From NCBI GenBank assembly GCA_046154645.1, contig JBJXDZ010000172.1:17056-81055 (forward strand): DNA of 64,000 nt, given 5' to 3'. Both the position numbers and the translations under genes were made by a program. A model generated the notes under the pieces. It ran no database searches, was not told where the DNA came from, and worked only from the letters and a program-made list of their open reading frames with translations. Position 1 is the first letter of the stretch, and every line of letters begins with the position of its first letter. Origin of the DNA: Ga0077555 sp046154645 (GTDB taxonomy: Bacteria; Pseudomonadota; Alphaproteobacteria; Rhizobiales; Hyphomicrobiaceae). Positions 28,366 through 37,050 of the stretch are shown in pieces.

Positions 28366-29589
28366 ATGCAGCCGCCTGCCAAAACTGCCCCCGCGATCCG
28401 GCCCCTGTGGCTGGTCGTACTGGCGGCTGGCCTCATCGTTGGTATGGCCATGGGGCTGCGTCAGGTCATGGGACTGTTCATGACCCCGATGACGACCGAG
28501 CTGAAAATCGGCCGCGAGCCGTTCTCGCTCGCCATGGCCATCGCCAATCTGATCTGGGGTTTTGCGGCCGTGCCGCTGGGCCTCATCGCTGACCGTTATG
28601 GCTCGGGGCGTGTGCTGGTGGGCGGCGCGCTGACGACCATGGCCGGCATGTACCTTATGTACACGGCGCAGAGCGGCCACGATCTCATCATCAGCGGCGT
28701 GCTGCTTGGGATCGGCGTTGGCGGCACCGGCATCACGGCCCTGGTCGGCGCCGTCGGGCGTGCTGCACCACCGGAGAAGCGCCCGCAGGCTTTGGCCTCG
28801 CTCGGCATGGCCGCTGGCATCGGCGGCTTCATCGCATTCCCGTACACCCATCTCTTCATGGAGTGGCTGGGTTGGAAGCAGACGCTACTCGTCATCGTCG
28901 CGACTCTGGCTCTGATTGTTCCGTTGGCCACGATCCTGGCGGGTCGCCCGGCCGACAACCCGGCCCTGCGCAAGCAGTCCTACCGTGAGGCCTTAAGCGA
29001 AGCCTTCCGGCTTCCAAGCTTCTGGCTATTGGTGGCGGGGTTCTACGTCTGCGGCTTTCACGTCGCGTTCTACGCCGTGCACCTCCCCTCCTTTGTCGCC
29101 GACAAGGGCTTGCCGAGCTGGGTTGCCGTTTATGCGCTCACCGCTGTCGGCATCGCTAACATCATCGGCACTTATCTCGCAGGCCAATCGAGCAAAATCG
29201 CCGAAAAGCGCCTGAGCCTAGCCTTCATCTATTTCATGCGCAGCTTCGCCTTTCTCGGACTGCTGTTCCTGCCGATCAACGCGTGGACCGTAATCGGAAT
29301 CAGCGTCCTGCTCGGCTTCTTCTGGCTCTCGACGGTGCCATTGACGAGCGCCATGGTTGCCACCTTCTTCGGCCCGCAATGGATGTCGATGCTGTTCGGC
29401 TTCGTCTTCCTCTCGCATCAGCTCGGTTCGTTCTCGGGTCTGTGGCTGGCGGGACGCCTGTTCGACATCACGAAGTCATATGATACTATGTGGTGGATCT
29501 CGATCGCGCTGGCCTTGTTCGCAGCGCTGATCCACCTGCCGATCCGTGAGCGCCCGGTCGCGCGTCTCGCCGACCGTCCCGCCACGTAA
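28366..29589 (+). CDS. Major facilitator superfamily transporter
   Basis: The 407-residue protein has about 12 hydrophobic segments. Between helices 2 and 3 lies the MFS loop motif GLIADRYGSGRVLVGG. A central charged loop (about 190-205) separates the two halves. It resembles oxalate/formate antiporter-like (OFA) or monocarboxylate-type MFS proteins, but the substrate is unknown. GGAG lies 6 bases before this ATG, which favours it over the ATG at 28354. Confidence 0.88.
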   Translation: MQPPAKTAPAIRPLWLVVLAAGLIVGMAMGLRQVMGLFMTPMTTELKIGREPFSLAMAIANLIWGFAAVPLGLIADRYGSGRVLVGGALTTMAGMYLMYTAQSGHDLIISGVLLGIGVGGTGITALVGAVGRAAPPEKRPQALASLGMAAGIGGFIAFPYTHLFMEWLGWKQTLLVIVATLALIVPLATILAGRPADNPALRKQSYREALSEAFRLPSFWLLVAGFYVCGFHVAFYAVHLPSFVADKGLPSWVAVYALTAVGIANIIGTYLAGQSSKIAEKRLSLAFIYFMRSFAFLGLLFLPINAWTVIGISVLLGFFWLSTVPLTSAMVATFFGPQWMSMLFGFVFLSHQLGSFSGLWLAGRLFDITKSYDTMWWISIALALFAALIHLPIRERPVARLADRPAT

Positions 29590-29613
29590 GGGCGTCTGAC
29601 GGAGATCAATGCC

Positions 29614-29982
29614 ATGGCCTCGACAGGCGAGCAGACTGATCCCGATCCCACAGGGAGTGGATTAAGTCTCCCTCCCATCAGGGGAGGGGTTGGCGGTGGG
29701 GTGGGGATGCAAAGCGTAGTCCGAGAGAGTCACGCCAAGCTCGATCCCCCCACCCCCGGCCCCTCCCCACGAGGGGGAGGGGAGAGAGTTCACGAGAGAG
29801 TGAGTGCAGGTGGAAGTGACTCCACTTCAAGTGGTGACGAGCGCACGCCACGCAGCGTGCGCCGGATCGGCTTGGCGCTGTTGGGTCTGTTCACGGTCGG
29901 CGCCGTCTATCTCATCGCCGTGCGCGGCGAGGCCTTGCTCGTCGATCTGTCGACACTGGCCGGCAAGGTCTGGTGCTTCTGA
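29614..29982 (+). CDS. Small single-pass membrane protein carrying an in-frame palindromic repeat
   Basis: The reading frame of 122 residues ends in a convincing membrane protein: RRIGLALLGLFTVGAVYLIA helix then VRGEALLVDLSTLAGKVWCF. Its N-terminal half (about 18-57) is translated from a GC-rich inverted repeat and reads as low-complexity Gly/Pro/Arg sequence. Two starts are possible: ATG at 29614, or GTG at 29800 after the repeat, giving about 60 residues with only the membrane part. It lies 39 bases before a DUF302 gene and may be cotranscribed with it. No function is known. Confidence 0.5.
   Translation: MASTGEQTDPDPTGSGLSLPPIRGGVGGGVGMQSVVRESHAKLDPPTPGPSPRGGGERVHERVSAGGSDSTSSGDERTPRSVRRIGLALLGLFTVGAVYLIAVRGEALLVDLSTLAGKVWCF
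29668..29784. repeat. GC-rich palindromic repeat (REP/BIME-like)
   Basis: Two arms of about 42 bases form an imperfect inverted repeat separated by about 32 bases. The left arm contains the hairpin CTCCC...GGGGAGGGG followed by GGCGGTGGGGTGGGG, and the right arm contains CCCCCACCCCCGGCCCCTCC then a GAGGGGGAGGGG hairpin. This pattern is typical of dispersed palindromic elements in alphaproteobacteria. It lies inside an open reading frame. Confidence 0.7.
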
Positions 29983-30021
29983 GCTGGTGGTGCCCGCCGG
30001 CCTGATCGAGCGGAGCCGAAC

Positions 30022-30504
30022 ATGACACGTCGTGGTCGAAGAGTTTTGCTAGGTGCCATTGCGCTGGCGATCATGACTCTGGCGCCAACGGCCGCGTCGG
30101 CCCAGGAGATTCGCACGGCAACGGTCAAGTCCAAGTTCGACGACGTCAAGTTCGAGCTGACGAACGCCATCATCAACCGTGGCTTCGTCGTCGATGCCAC
30201 CGGCCGTCTCGGCGACATGCTGGCGCGCACCGCCAAGGACGTTGGTTCCGATGTCGCCATCTACAGCCACGCGGAATACATGACGTTCTGCTCCGCCAAG
30301 CTGTCGCGGCAAATGATGGAGGCAGATGTGGCCAACATCGCCTTCTGTCCGTACGTGATCTTCATTTATGAAGCCGTTGCCAAGCCCGGCGAAATCGTCG
30401 TCGGCTATCGTGCGCCATTGGCGCGCGGCGATGCTCGCTCGCAAGCCGCACTCGCTGAGATCGACGCCATGCTCTCGGCCATCATCAAGGATGCGGTGAA
30501 GTAA
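30022..30504 (+). CDS. Secreted DUF302 protein
   Basis: The 160-residue product has a signal peptide ending near AASAQ, followed by one DUF302 domain: VKSKFDDVKFELTNAIINRGFVV, then the internal FCSAKLSRQMMEADVANIAFCPY stretch with two cysteines and EIVVGYRAP. DUF302 proteins have a swapped-hairpin alpha/beta fold of unknown function and some bind small ligands. GGAG lies before the ATG. The upstream membrane-protein gene is likely its partner. Confidence 0.8.
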   Translation: MTRRGRRVLLGAIALAIMTLAPTAASAQEIRTATVKSKFDDVKFELTNAIINRGFVVDATGRLGDMLARTAKDVGSDVAIYSHAEYMTFCSAKLSRQMMEADVANIAFCPYVIFIYEAVAKPGEIVVGYRAPLARGDARSQAALAEIDAMLSAIIKDAVK

Positions 30505-30605
30505 TCCGGCCACATACGGGATCGCATCGGAGTGGCACGCGACACATCGCCTTTCGAATCAATTTGACAAGCAGGGCTGTGATCCAGTTTCTGTCAGGCA
30601 TCGTG

Positions 30606-30815
30606 TCGGTTCCTGATGTGCGTACTTCGCGTGCGCGCCTAAGGTGAAAAGGGAACACGGTGCGGAAGTGATGCTGATCGCGTCGCAACCCATGCCGTGG
30701 CTGCCCCCGCAACTGTAAGCGGCGAGCCTCGCCAACTATGCCACTGACAGCGCATCGCGCTTTCGGGAAGGCCGGACAGAGGCGCTAGAGCCGTGAGCCA
30801 GGAGACCTGCCGGCA
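30606..30815 (+). ncRNA. Cobalamin (B12) riboswitch
   Basis: The stretch contains the conserved blocks of the adenosylcobalamin riboswitch in order: GGTGAAAAGGGAACACGGTGC, then CCGTGGCTGCCCCCGCAACTG followed by TAAGCGG, the GCCACTG and CGGGAAGGC helices, and the B12 box AGCCAGGAGACCTGCC at 30797-30812. It lies in the leader of btuB. Coenzyme B12 binding should lower expression of the uptake operon. Confidence 0.95.
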
Positions 30816-30981
30816 CGGGTCGCCCATCTTCCGCGCGGGGCGTGCGGGAGAGCGGACACCCGTAGTGGCGACTGGGTCTGAGAGGGAGCAGTCGCAGTTG
30901 GGTGGTTCGCGTTCCGGCGTCGCATGAGCCTGGCGTTGCTGGGCTTGCAGCATCAAGAAATCGAGCCGCCCGCGGTGGGTG

Positions 30982-31003
30982 CTCCCGTTGTCGCCAACGG
31001 GAG
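30982..31003 (+). promoter_or_regulatory. Shine-Dalgarno-sequestering hairpin before btuB
   Basis: CTCCCGTTG pairs perfectly with CAACGGGAG around a 4-base loop. The 3' arm contains CGGGAG, which lies 6 bases before the btuB ATG at 31010 and is its likely ribosome site. This looks like the translational expression platform of the riboswitch. The link to the aptamer state is inferred. Confidence 0.75.
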
Positions 31004-31009
31004 TGAAAA

Positions 31010-33208
31010 ATGTCGTCCAATCCACGTCACAAACATATCCGTACCGCATCAGTGCTGATGCTCACGGCCAGCCTTACTGCGCTCGGCACAGATGCAGCCT
31101 TTGCACAATCGCCGACGCAGTTGCCAGGCATCGTCGTGCAGGGTGCAACACTATCGCCACCGCCAGCCGCGCGCACAGCTCCGGCTCCGAAGTCAGCACC
31201 AGCGCCGGCAGCTTCACAGGCCACTCAAGTCCCCAGTGTGCCGTCAGTCGCGACGGGACCTGGCGCGCCGCTGATTGCCAGCGGTGGGGGCGACCCAGCC
31301 GCTGCGGGACCCGGGTCGGAGATCGTTACCAGAGACGACAAGACCGGTGGCTATCGCAGCGACACCGTCGGCTCATCCGTCACCGTGGTCTCTGGCGATG
31401 AGATTCGTCGCCAGCAGATCCGTCACGCCGGCGACGCCTTGCGCAGTTTGCCCGGCGTCACCGTCAATCGCGGCGGTGGCTTCGGCGCGCAGACCCAGGT
31501 GCGCATTCGGGGCGCCGAGGCCAATCACACGCTGGTGCTGATCGATGGCATCATCGCCAACGACACCAATAACGGCGCCTTCGATTTCTCGGACCTTTCT
31601 GCCGACAACATCGAGCGCATCGAGGTGATCCGCGGACCGCAGAGCGGGCTCTACGGCTCCAATGCGCTGGGTGGCGTCATCAACATCGTCACCAAAGGCG
31701 GCCGCGGCCCGCTAGAGGTTACCGCACGCACGGAGGCAGGCTCATTCGGCACCTTCGACTATGCGTTGCGTGCCTCCGGCGGCAACGACAAGGCCTGGGG
31801 CTCGATCGCCTATCACGAGCGCCATTCGCAAGGTTTCAACGTGGCACCCTTCGGCAGCGAGGTCGATGGCGCCACGCTGAAGACGCTCAATATCAAGGGC
31901 GGCGTGCGCATTGCCGACGGCCTCGTGCTCGACTTCGTTCTGCGACACAGCGATAAGCGTGGCGACCGTGACACCGAAGGCGGTCCGGTCGGGTCGCTCG
32001 CCGTGCAGGTGGATGATCCGACGAAATTCGGCACCAAGATCTTTCTCGGTGGCCTCAATCTCAGGTGGGATACGCTCGACGGCCGCGTCACACATGTCGT
32101 GCGCGTCAATCGTAACGAAACCCGTATCCAGGATCTGTCACCCACATTCTTGACGCAAAACGTCAGCGAGACGCTGCGCTACGGCTATCTCGGCACCGTA
32201 CGTTTCGATACGCCAGCCCTGTTCCGGATGACGCATGCCATGACCGTGCTGGTCGAGAAGGAGTTCGAGAACTTCACGCCGCAATCCGATTTCGCGGACA
32301 GCGTCACGCGCGACCGTTCGCGGCTCGCCACCGCGCTCGAGTACAAGGGCGAGCTCGGTCGCTTCTCGTTCACGGGCAACATCCGTCGCGACGACAACGA
32401 CACGTTCGAGGACTTCACGACCTGGCGCACGGCGGCGTCGCTGCGCCTGACCGAGATTGGCTTGCGACCGCACGCCAGTGTAGGTACCGGCGTCAAGCTG
32501 CCAACCATGTTCGAGAACTTCGGGCTCATCCCCGGCTCGTTCACGCCCAATCCGCTCTTGCAGCCCGAGGAGAGCAAGGGCTGGGACGCCGGAGTGGAGC
32601 TGACCTTGTGGTCCGGACGCGCCATATTCGACGTCACCTACTTCGAGCAGGATCTGCGCAACAAGATCAACGGCTTTGCACCAGGACCGGGCTTCACGTT
32701 CACCGCTGTCAATACGCCGGGCATCAGCCAGCGCGATGGTGTCGAGGTGTCGGCGCGGGTGGCGTTGACACCCGTCCTCCTGCTCTCAGGCGCCTACACG
32801 CATCTGGTCGCCGTCGATGCCGCCGGCCTCGATGAGGTCCGCCGCCCGCGCCATTCGGGGCGTGCCGATGTCACCTATCTCTTCGACAATGGCCGCGGCA
32901 CCGCCACGCTGTCTGCGCTTTACAACGGCGCCATGGATGACTCCGCGTTTCGCATTCTCGGCTATTTCGGCCCCTTTCCATTCACGGCGGCCGAGCGGGT
33001 CACGCTCAATGACTACTGGCTGATCAATGCGGCGGCGAGCTACAAGGTGCTGCCGGGTGTCGAGGTGTTCGGCCGCGTCGAAAACCTGCTCAACGAAAAG
33101 TACCAGGAGATCTACGGCTTCGGCACGCCGGGCATCGCCGGCTTCGGCGGTGTCAAGCTGACCTTCGGTGGCGAAGGCGAGCCGCGAGCCCAGCCACCCA
33201 CACGCTAA
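31010..33208 (+). CDS. btuB: TonB-dependent vitamin B12 receptor
   Basis: The 732-residue protein has a signal peptide (ending near DAAFAQ), a Pro/Ala-rich linker (about 45-85), a plug domain with IRGAEANHTLVLIDG and NIERIEVIRGPQSGLYGSNA, and a 22-strand-type barrel. The 30-residue low-complexity linker before the plug is longer than in E. coli BtuB. The barrel ends at VKLTF, and a further GGEGEPRAQPPTR tail follows; this tail is unusual because outer-membrane proteins usually end on the aromatic residue. The riboswitch upstream and btuFCD downstream support cobalamin as ligand. The ATG is directly behind the hairpin. Confidence 0.9.
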   Translation: MSSNPRHKHIRTASVLMLTASLTALGTDAAFAQSPTQLPGIVVQGATLSPPPAARTAPAPKSAPAPAASQATQVPSVPSVATGPGAPLIASGGGDPAAAGPGSEIVTRDDKTGGYRSDTVGSSVTVVSGDEIRRQQIRHAGDALRSLPGVTVNRGGGFGAQTQVRIRGAEANHTLVLIDGIIANDTNNGAFDFSDLSADNIERIEVIRGPQSGLYGSNALGGVINIVTKGGRGPLEVTARTEAGSFGTFDYALRASGGNDKAWGSIAYHERHSQGFNVAPFGSEVDGATLKTLNIKGGVRIADGLVLDFVLRHSDKRGDRDTEGGPVGSLAVQVDDPTKFGTKIFLGGLNLRWDTLDGRVTHVVRVNRNETRIQDLSPTFLTQNVSETLRYGYLGTVRFDTPALFRMTHAMTVLVEKEFENFTPQSDFADSVTRDRSRLATALEYKGELGRFSFTGNIRRDDNDTFEDFTTWRTAASLRLTEIGLRPHASVGTGVKLPTMFENFGLIPGSFTPNPLLQPEESKGWDAGVELTLWSGRAIFDVTYFEQDLRNKINGFAPGPGFTFTAVNTPGISQRDGVEVSARVALTPVLLLSGAYTHLVAVDAAGLDEVRRPRHSGRADVTYLFDNGRGTATLSALYNGAMDDSAFRILGYFGPFPFTAAERVTLNDYWLINAAASYKVLPGVEVFGRVENLLNEKYQEIYGFGTPGIAGFGGVKLTFGGEGEPRAQPPTR

Positions 33209-33216
33209 GGACCGCG

Positions 33217-34080
33217 ATGCGCGCACGATGGCGACGGCTCGGCATGTTGGCTGCGGTGATGGCATGGGTCTGCGTGCCATCGCAAGCAGCCCCGCCGCAG
33301 CGCATTGTCTCTCTCAACTTGTGCGCCGACCAGATTCTTATCGATCTGGTGCCACGTCAGCGCATCGCCGCGCTGAGCCATCTCGCCGATGACCCGAAGA
33401 TCTCGGCCATCTCCGAGCGCGTCTCCGGCGTGCCTCTCACCCGGGGTGAGGCCGAGGTTGTGCTCGGCTTCGACCCCGATCTCGTGATTGCCGGCACCTT
33501 CTCGACGCCGGCAACCATCGCCCTGCTTGAACGCCTGGGCCGCCGGGTCGAGAAGGTTCCCCTCGCCTCGGACATCAACGGCGTGCGCATCCTCGTGCGC
33601 GAGATTGCTGCCGCGGTTGGGGAAAGCCCGCGTGGCGAAACCGTGCTCGCGGACTTTGAGCGCCGGCTTGCCGTTGCCGCCGCACCCGGTGTGGCGACCG
33701 GGCGCCGTCCGACCGCTCTCGTCTACCAGGTCAATGGCCTGGCCTCTGGGACGTCGAGCCTGGCCAATGCCGTGTTGACGGCCGCGGGCTTCGACAATCT
33801 CGCAGCCAAAACGTCGCTTGGTCCTGGTGGCCAGATCGCTCTTGAGCAATTGCTCATTGATCCGCCGGATCTGCTGGTGCTCACGGGGCCTGTCGACGAG
33901 TATCGAACCGCCGTCGCAGCCAACCTCCGCCATCCGGCCGTGGCGGCGTTGCGCCAGCAGCGCGCCTCGATCGTCCTGCCCTGGCGGCATTGGTTGTGCG
34001 GCACACCCTACATTGCAACCGCCATCGAGACCCTGTCGGCTGAGCGGGCGCGGCTGTCGCAATCGGGTGCCTCACGATGA
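33217..34080 (+). CDS. btuF: Periplasmic cobalamin-binding protein of ABC transporter
   Basis: The 287-residue protein has a signal peptide ending near PSQA and the helical-backbone fold of the class III binding proteins (RIVSLNLCADQILIDLV at about 29-45, and RHWLCGTPY near the end). It captures cobalamin released by BtuB and hands it to the permease. AAGGA precedes the ATG 8 bases after btuB. A haem or siderophore ligand cannot be excluded by sequence, but the riboswitch argues for B12. The stop overlaps the start of the permease gene. Confidence 0.85.
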   Translation: MRARWRRLGMLAAVMAWVCVPSQAAPPQRIVSLNLCADQILIDLVPRQRIAALSHLADDPKISAISERVSGVPLTRGEAEVVLGFDPDLVIAGTFSTPATIALLERLGRRVEKVPLASDINGVRILVREIAAAVGESPRGETVLADFERRLAVAAAPGVATGRRPTALVYQVNGLASGTSSLANAVLTAAGFDNLAAKTSLGPGGQIALEQLLIDPPDLLVLTGPVDEYRTAVAANLRHPAVAALRQQRASIVLPWRHWLCGTPYIATAIETLSAERARLSQSGASR

Positions 34081-35072
34081 CCCCGCCTATCGCCCGCTTC
34101 AAGGACGCACTTCGGCACGTCGGTTTGCTTGCAGGCCTCGCAATGGGGCTCGCAGTGTTGCTGCTGCTGTCGTTGTTGATCGGCCCGGCAGGTTTCGGGC
34201 TCCCGCCCAGCAATGCCGCCCTGATCATGACCGAGGTTCGCTTGCCGCGGGCACTGCTCGCCATCCTTGTTGGGGCCGCGCTCGGCACGTCCGGTGCGGC
34301 TCTACAAGGTTATCTGCGAAACCCCCTTGCCGAGCCCGGCGTGATTGGCATTTCCAGCGGTGCCGGCCTGGGTGCCGTCCTCGCCATCCACTCGGGTGCG
34401 GCTGCCACGTTCGCCAGTGCACTGCCGCTTGGCGGGCTGGTCGGAGCCGCACTCGCTACGGTGCTGGTGCTGCTGCTGGCTGGCCGGCACGGCGGAGCGC
34501 TGACACTCATTCTGGCTGGTGTCGCCGTTGCAAGTGCGGCGACGGCTCTCATGTCGCTGGCGCTGAGCCTGGCACCCAATCCCTTTGCCGCGGTCGAGAT
34601 CGTCTTCTGGCTCCTGGGCTCGCTCGCTGACCGCAGCCTCGAGCATGTGTGGCTCGCTGCGCCCTTCATCGCCACCGGCCTCGTGATCTTGTTGCGGCTT
34701 GGCCCCTCGCTCGATGCTCTCGCCTTAGGCGAGGATGGCGCGCGCAATCTCGGCATCGCCTTGGGCGCCGTGCGCCTGCAGATCGTGGCGGGCTCAGCTC
34801 TTGCCGTAGGGGCCGCTACCGCTGTTGCCGGCACCATCGGCTTCGTCGGCCTCGTGGTACCACATGTGCTGCGACCGTTCGTCGGCCACCAACCCTCGCG
34901 TCTGCTGCCGGCAAGCATGCTAGGTGGCGCCATCCTGGTGCTGGCCGCCGACATCCTGGTGCGCGTGCTCACGCCCTCTGGCGAGCTGCGCTTGGGCGTG
35001 TTGACCGCGTTGATCGGCACGCCGCTGTTTCTGTGGCTCGTGGTCGAAACGCGGCGGAGCCTGGCGCCGTGA
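34077..35072 (+). CDS. btuC: FecCD-family ABC permease for cobalamin
   Basis: The 331-residue protein has about ten hydrophobic segments and belongs to the FecCD family. Typical motifs are PRALLAILVGAALGTSGAALQGYLRNPLAEPGVIGISSGAGLG near the first cytoplasmic loops, and GTIGFVGLVVPHVLRPFVGH, where the coupling helix contacts the ATPase. It forms a homodimeric inner-membrane channel. The ATG overlaps the btuF stop by four bases, and its stop overlaps the next GTG, so the three genes are translationally coupled. Confidence 0.9.
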   Translation: MTPPIARFKDALRHVGLLAGLAMGLAVLLLLSLLIGPAGFGLPPSNAALIMTEVRLPRALLAILVGAALGTSGAALQGYLRNPLAEPGVIGISSGAGLGAVLAIHSGAAATFASALPLGGLVGAALATVLVLLLAGRHGGALTLILAGVAVASAATALMSLALSLAPNPFAAVEIVFWLLGSLADRSLEHVWLAAPFIATGLVILLRLGPSLDALALGEDGARNLGIALGAVRLQIVAGSALAVGAATAVAGTIGFVGLVVPHVLRPFVGHQPSRLLPASMLGGAILVLAADILVRVLTPSGELRLGVLTALIGTPLFLWLVVETRRSLAP

Positions 35073-35845
35073 CCCTGATCGCAACCAATCTTGCCGTCGA
35101 GCTTGGCGGCCGCCGCGTGCTCGATGGCGTGTCCTGCCGCATCGAACCCGGCCGGATCACGGGCATCATCGGTCCGAACGGCGCCGGCAAATCGACGTTG
35201 CTGCGTGCGTTGGCCGGCCTCATCGTCCCCGGCGCGGGCGCGGTCGAACTCGACGGTGTGCCGCTCGAACTCATCGAGCCCCGCAAGCTGGCGCAGGCGC
35301 TAGCCTTCCTCCCACAGGAGCGCGCCGTGCATTGGCCTCTCGCCGTGCGCGCCGTGGTGGCATTGGGTCGCATTCCGTTTCGCCAGGGTCCGGCTGGCGA
35401 CGGCGCTGCCGACCGCACCGCCACTGATGACGCGATGGCGGCTATGGATGTCGCCCAACTTGCCGAGCGCGCTGTCGATACGCTGTCGGGTGGTGAGCGC
35501 GCCCGTGTCCTTTTTGCACGCGCCCTGGCGCAGCGCAGTCACACCATCCTCGCTGATGAGCCGACGGCCGGCCTCGATCCCGCTCACGCTCTGGAATTGT
35601 TTGTCGTCCTCCAGCGCCTTGCCGGCCAGGGTCGGTCCGTCGCCATCGCTTTGCACGACCTCTCACTCGCGGCGCGCTTTTGTCACGATATCGTGGTACT
35701 TGGCGGCGGTCGGGTGATCGCTGCCGGGCCCCGAGCCGGAGTCATGACGGCAGAGCTGCTGGGGCAGGTCTTCGGGATCGAAATGGCTGTCGGCACCTTC
35801 GACGGTGTGCCAGTCGTCATCCCCGTCGCGCCGAGGCCCGCTTGA
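35069..35845 (+). CDS. btuD: ABC transporter ATPase for cobalamin
   Basis: The 258-residue protein starts at a GTG that overlaps the permease stop by four bases. Walker A is GPNGAGKST, the signature is LSGGERARVLFARAL, Walker B is TILADEP, and the H-loop is in ALHDLSLA. This is the FepC/BtuD/HmuV type that energises FecCD permeases. Gene order btuB-F-C-D with a riboswitch makes cobalamin uptake the best assignment. An upstream in-frame extension to 34649 is a shadow of the permease gene. Confidence 0.9.
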   Translation: MTLIATNLAVELGGRRVLDGVSCRIEPGRITGIIGPNGAGKSTLLRALAGLIVPGAGAVELDGVPLELIEPRKLAQALAFLPQERAVHWPLAVRAVVALGRIPFRQGPAGDGAADRTATDDAMAAMDVAQLAERAVDTLSGGERARVLFARALAQRSHTILADEPTAGLDPAHALELFVVLQRLAGQGRSVAIALHDLSLAARFCHDIVVLGGGRVIAAGPRAGVMTAELLGQVFGIEMAVGTFDGVPVVIPVAPRPA

Positions 35846-35868
35846 TCGTGCGCTGAAGAGGAGGCCGC

Positions 35869-36972
35869 TTGTTCGGACTGAGGCGAAAATCGCGTCGCAT
35901 CAACCTGGCCTTGCAGGGCGGCGGCGCCCACGGTGCCTTCACCTGGGGCGTGCTCGACCGTCTGCTTGAGGAAGAGACCATCGACACCAGTTGGATCAGC
36001 GGCACCAGCGCGGGCGCCGTCAACGCCGTTGCCCTGGCGTCAGGTCTTGCCACTGGTGGCAGGACGGGGGCACGCGACACCTTGCGCGCGGTGTGGAGTG
36101 CGGTGGCTGAAGCCGGAGTGCCGGATCTGCTGCGGCTCAATCCCTTCCTGTTCGGCATGAGCCGGTCGCAGACGCTCGGGCAGATGGCGTCGCTGTTCTC
36201 GCCCTACGAGTTCAATCCGCTGGGTTTCGACCCGTTGCGCAAGCTGCTCAGCGAGACCATCGACTTCGCCAAGATCAGCACCACCGAGGGTCCTGAGCTG
36301 CTGATTGCGGCAACGGATGTTGCGACCGGTCGCAGCCGCTTGTTTCGCCGTCGCGAAATCACTGTCGAGGCGGTACTGGCCTCGACCTGCCTACCGACCT
36401 TGCACCACGCCGTCCAGATCGAGGGTCGCGCCTATTGGGACGGTGGCTTCTCGGCCAATCCCGATCTGGTGACGCTCGCGGCTGAGAGCCCGGTGCGAGA
36501 CACGCTATTGGTGCTCCTCAATCCGATCGCCAAGGCGACCATGCCGCGCAGCGCCCGCGAAATCGCCGCCGAGGTCAATCGCGTCACCTTCACCCAGCCC
36601 CTGTTGCGCGACATCGCCGAGATAGCCGCGCATCGGCGAGATCACCGGGGTGGACTTTTTCAGCGCCGTTCGCGTGCATCGACGATTGCCATGCATAACT
36701 TCCACATGATCGAGGCTGGTCGGCATACGGGAGCGCTGGCGCCAGAATCGAAGATGCGCCCCGACAAGTCGATGCTTCTGCAGCTCCATAACGCTGGGCG
36801 CGAAGAAGCACGGAAATGGCTCGGCCGGCATGAGGCCGACATCGGCCATCGCTCGACGATCGACCTTGGTGCGCAGTTCCTGGCGCCCTTGGCGAGCCTG
36901 CCTGGCTTCTTGGAGACCAATCCCGAAGAGGTAGGAGAAGACCAATCCACCATGCCGGCCCCGAACCTGTGA
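35869..36972 (+). CDS. Patatin-like phospholipase
   Basis: The 367-residue protein is a Ser-Asp hydrolase of the patatin family. The oxyanion loop is GGGAHGAF at 17-24, the nucleophile is Ser47 in GTSAG and the catalytic Asp is in the YWDGGF segment near 190. The start is TTG, supported by an AGAGGAGG site 5 bases upstream; no closer ATG fits. No signal peptide or membrane segment is seen. It follows btuD by 23 bases on the same strand and may be cotranscribed, though a link to cobalamin transport is not obvious. Confidence 0.88.
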   Translation: MFGLRRKSRRINLALQGGGAHGAFTWGVLDRLLEEETIDTSWISGTSAGAVNAVALASGLATGGRTGARDTLRAVWSAVAEAGVPDLLRLNPFLFGMSRSQTLGQMASLFSPYEFNPLGFDPLRKLLSETIDFAKISTTEGPELLIAATDVATGRSRLFRRREITVEAVLASTCLPTLHHAVQIEGRAYWDGGFSANPDLVTLAAESPVRDTLLVLLNPIAKATMPRSAREIAAEVNRVTFTQPLLRDIAEIAAHRRDHRGGLFQRRSRASTIAMHNFHMIEAGRHTGALAPESKMRPDKSMLLQLHNAGREEARKWLGRHEADIGHRSTIDLGAQFLAPLASLPGFLETNPEEVGEDQSTMPAPNL

Positions 36973-36995
36973 GCCCGCAACTCGCGATCACATGA

Positions 36996-37028
36996 CGAGA
37001 GCCCGGCCATGGCTGGCACGGGCTCTCG
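36996..37028. terminator. Hairpin between convergent genes
   Basis: CGAGAGCCCG pairs perfectly with CGGGCTCTCG across a 13-base loop between the patatin gene and the convergent TctC gene. There is no T-run, so it may be a bidirectional terminator or only an intergenic hairpin. Confidence 0.5.
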
Positions 37029-37050
37029 CGACTTCGGTGTGATCGAGCGG

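Noticed and set aside
31010..35845. Siderophore or haem uptake instead of cobalamin
   Set aside because: FecCD transporters are shared by these systems, but the riboswitch in the leader and the BtuB-type receptor favour cobalamin.
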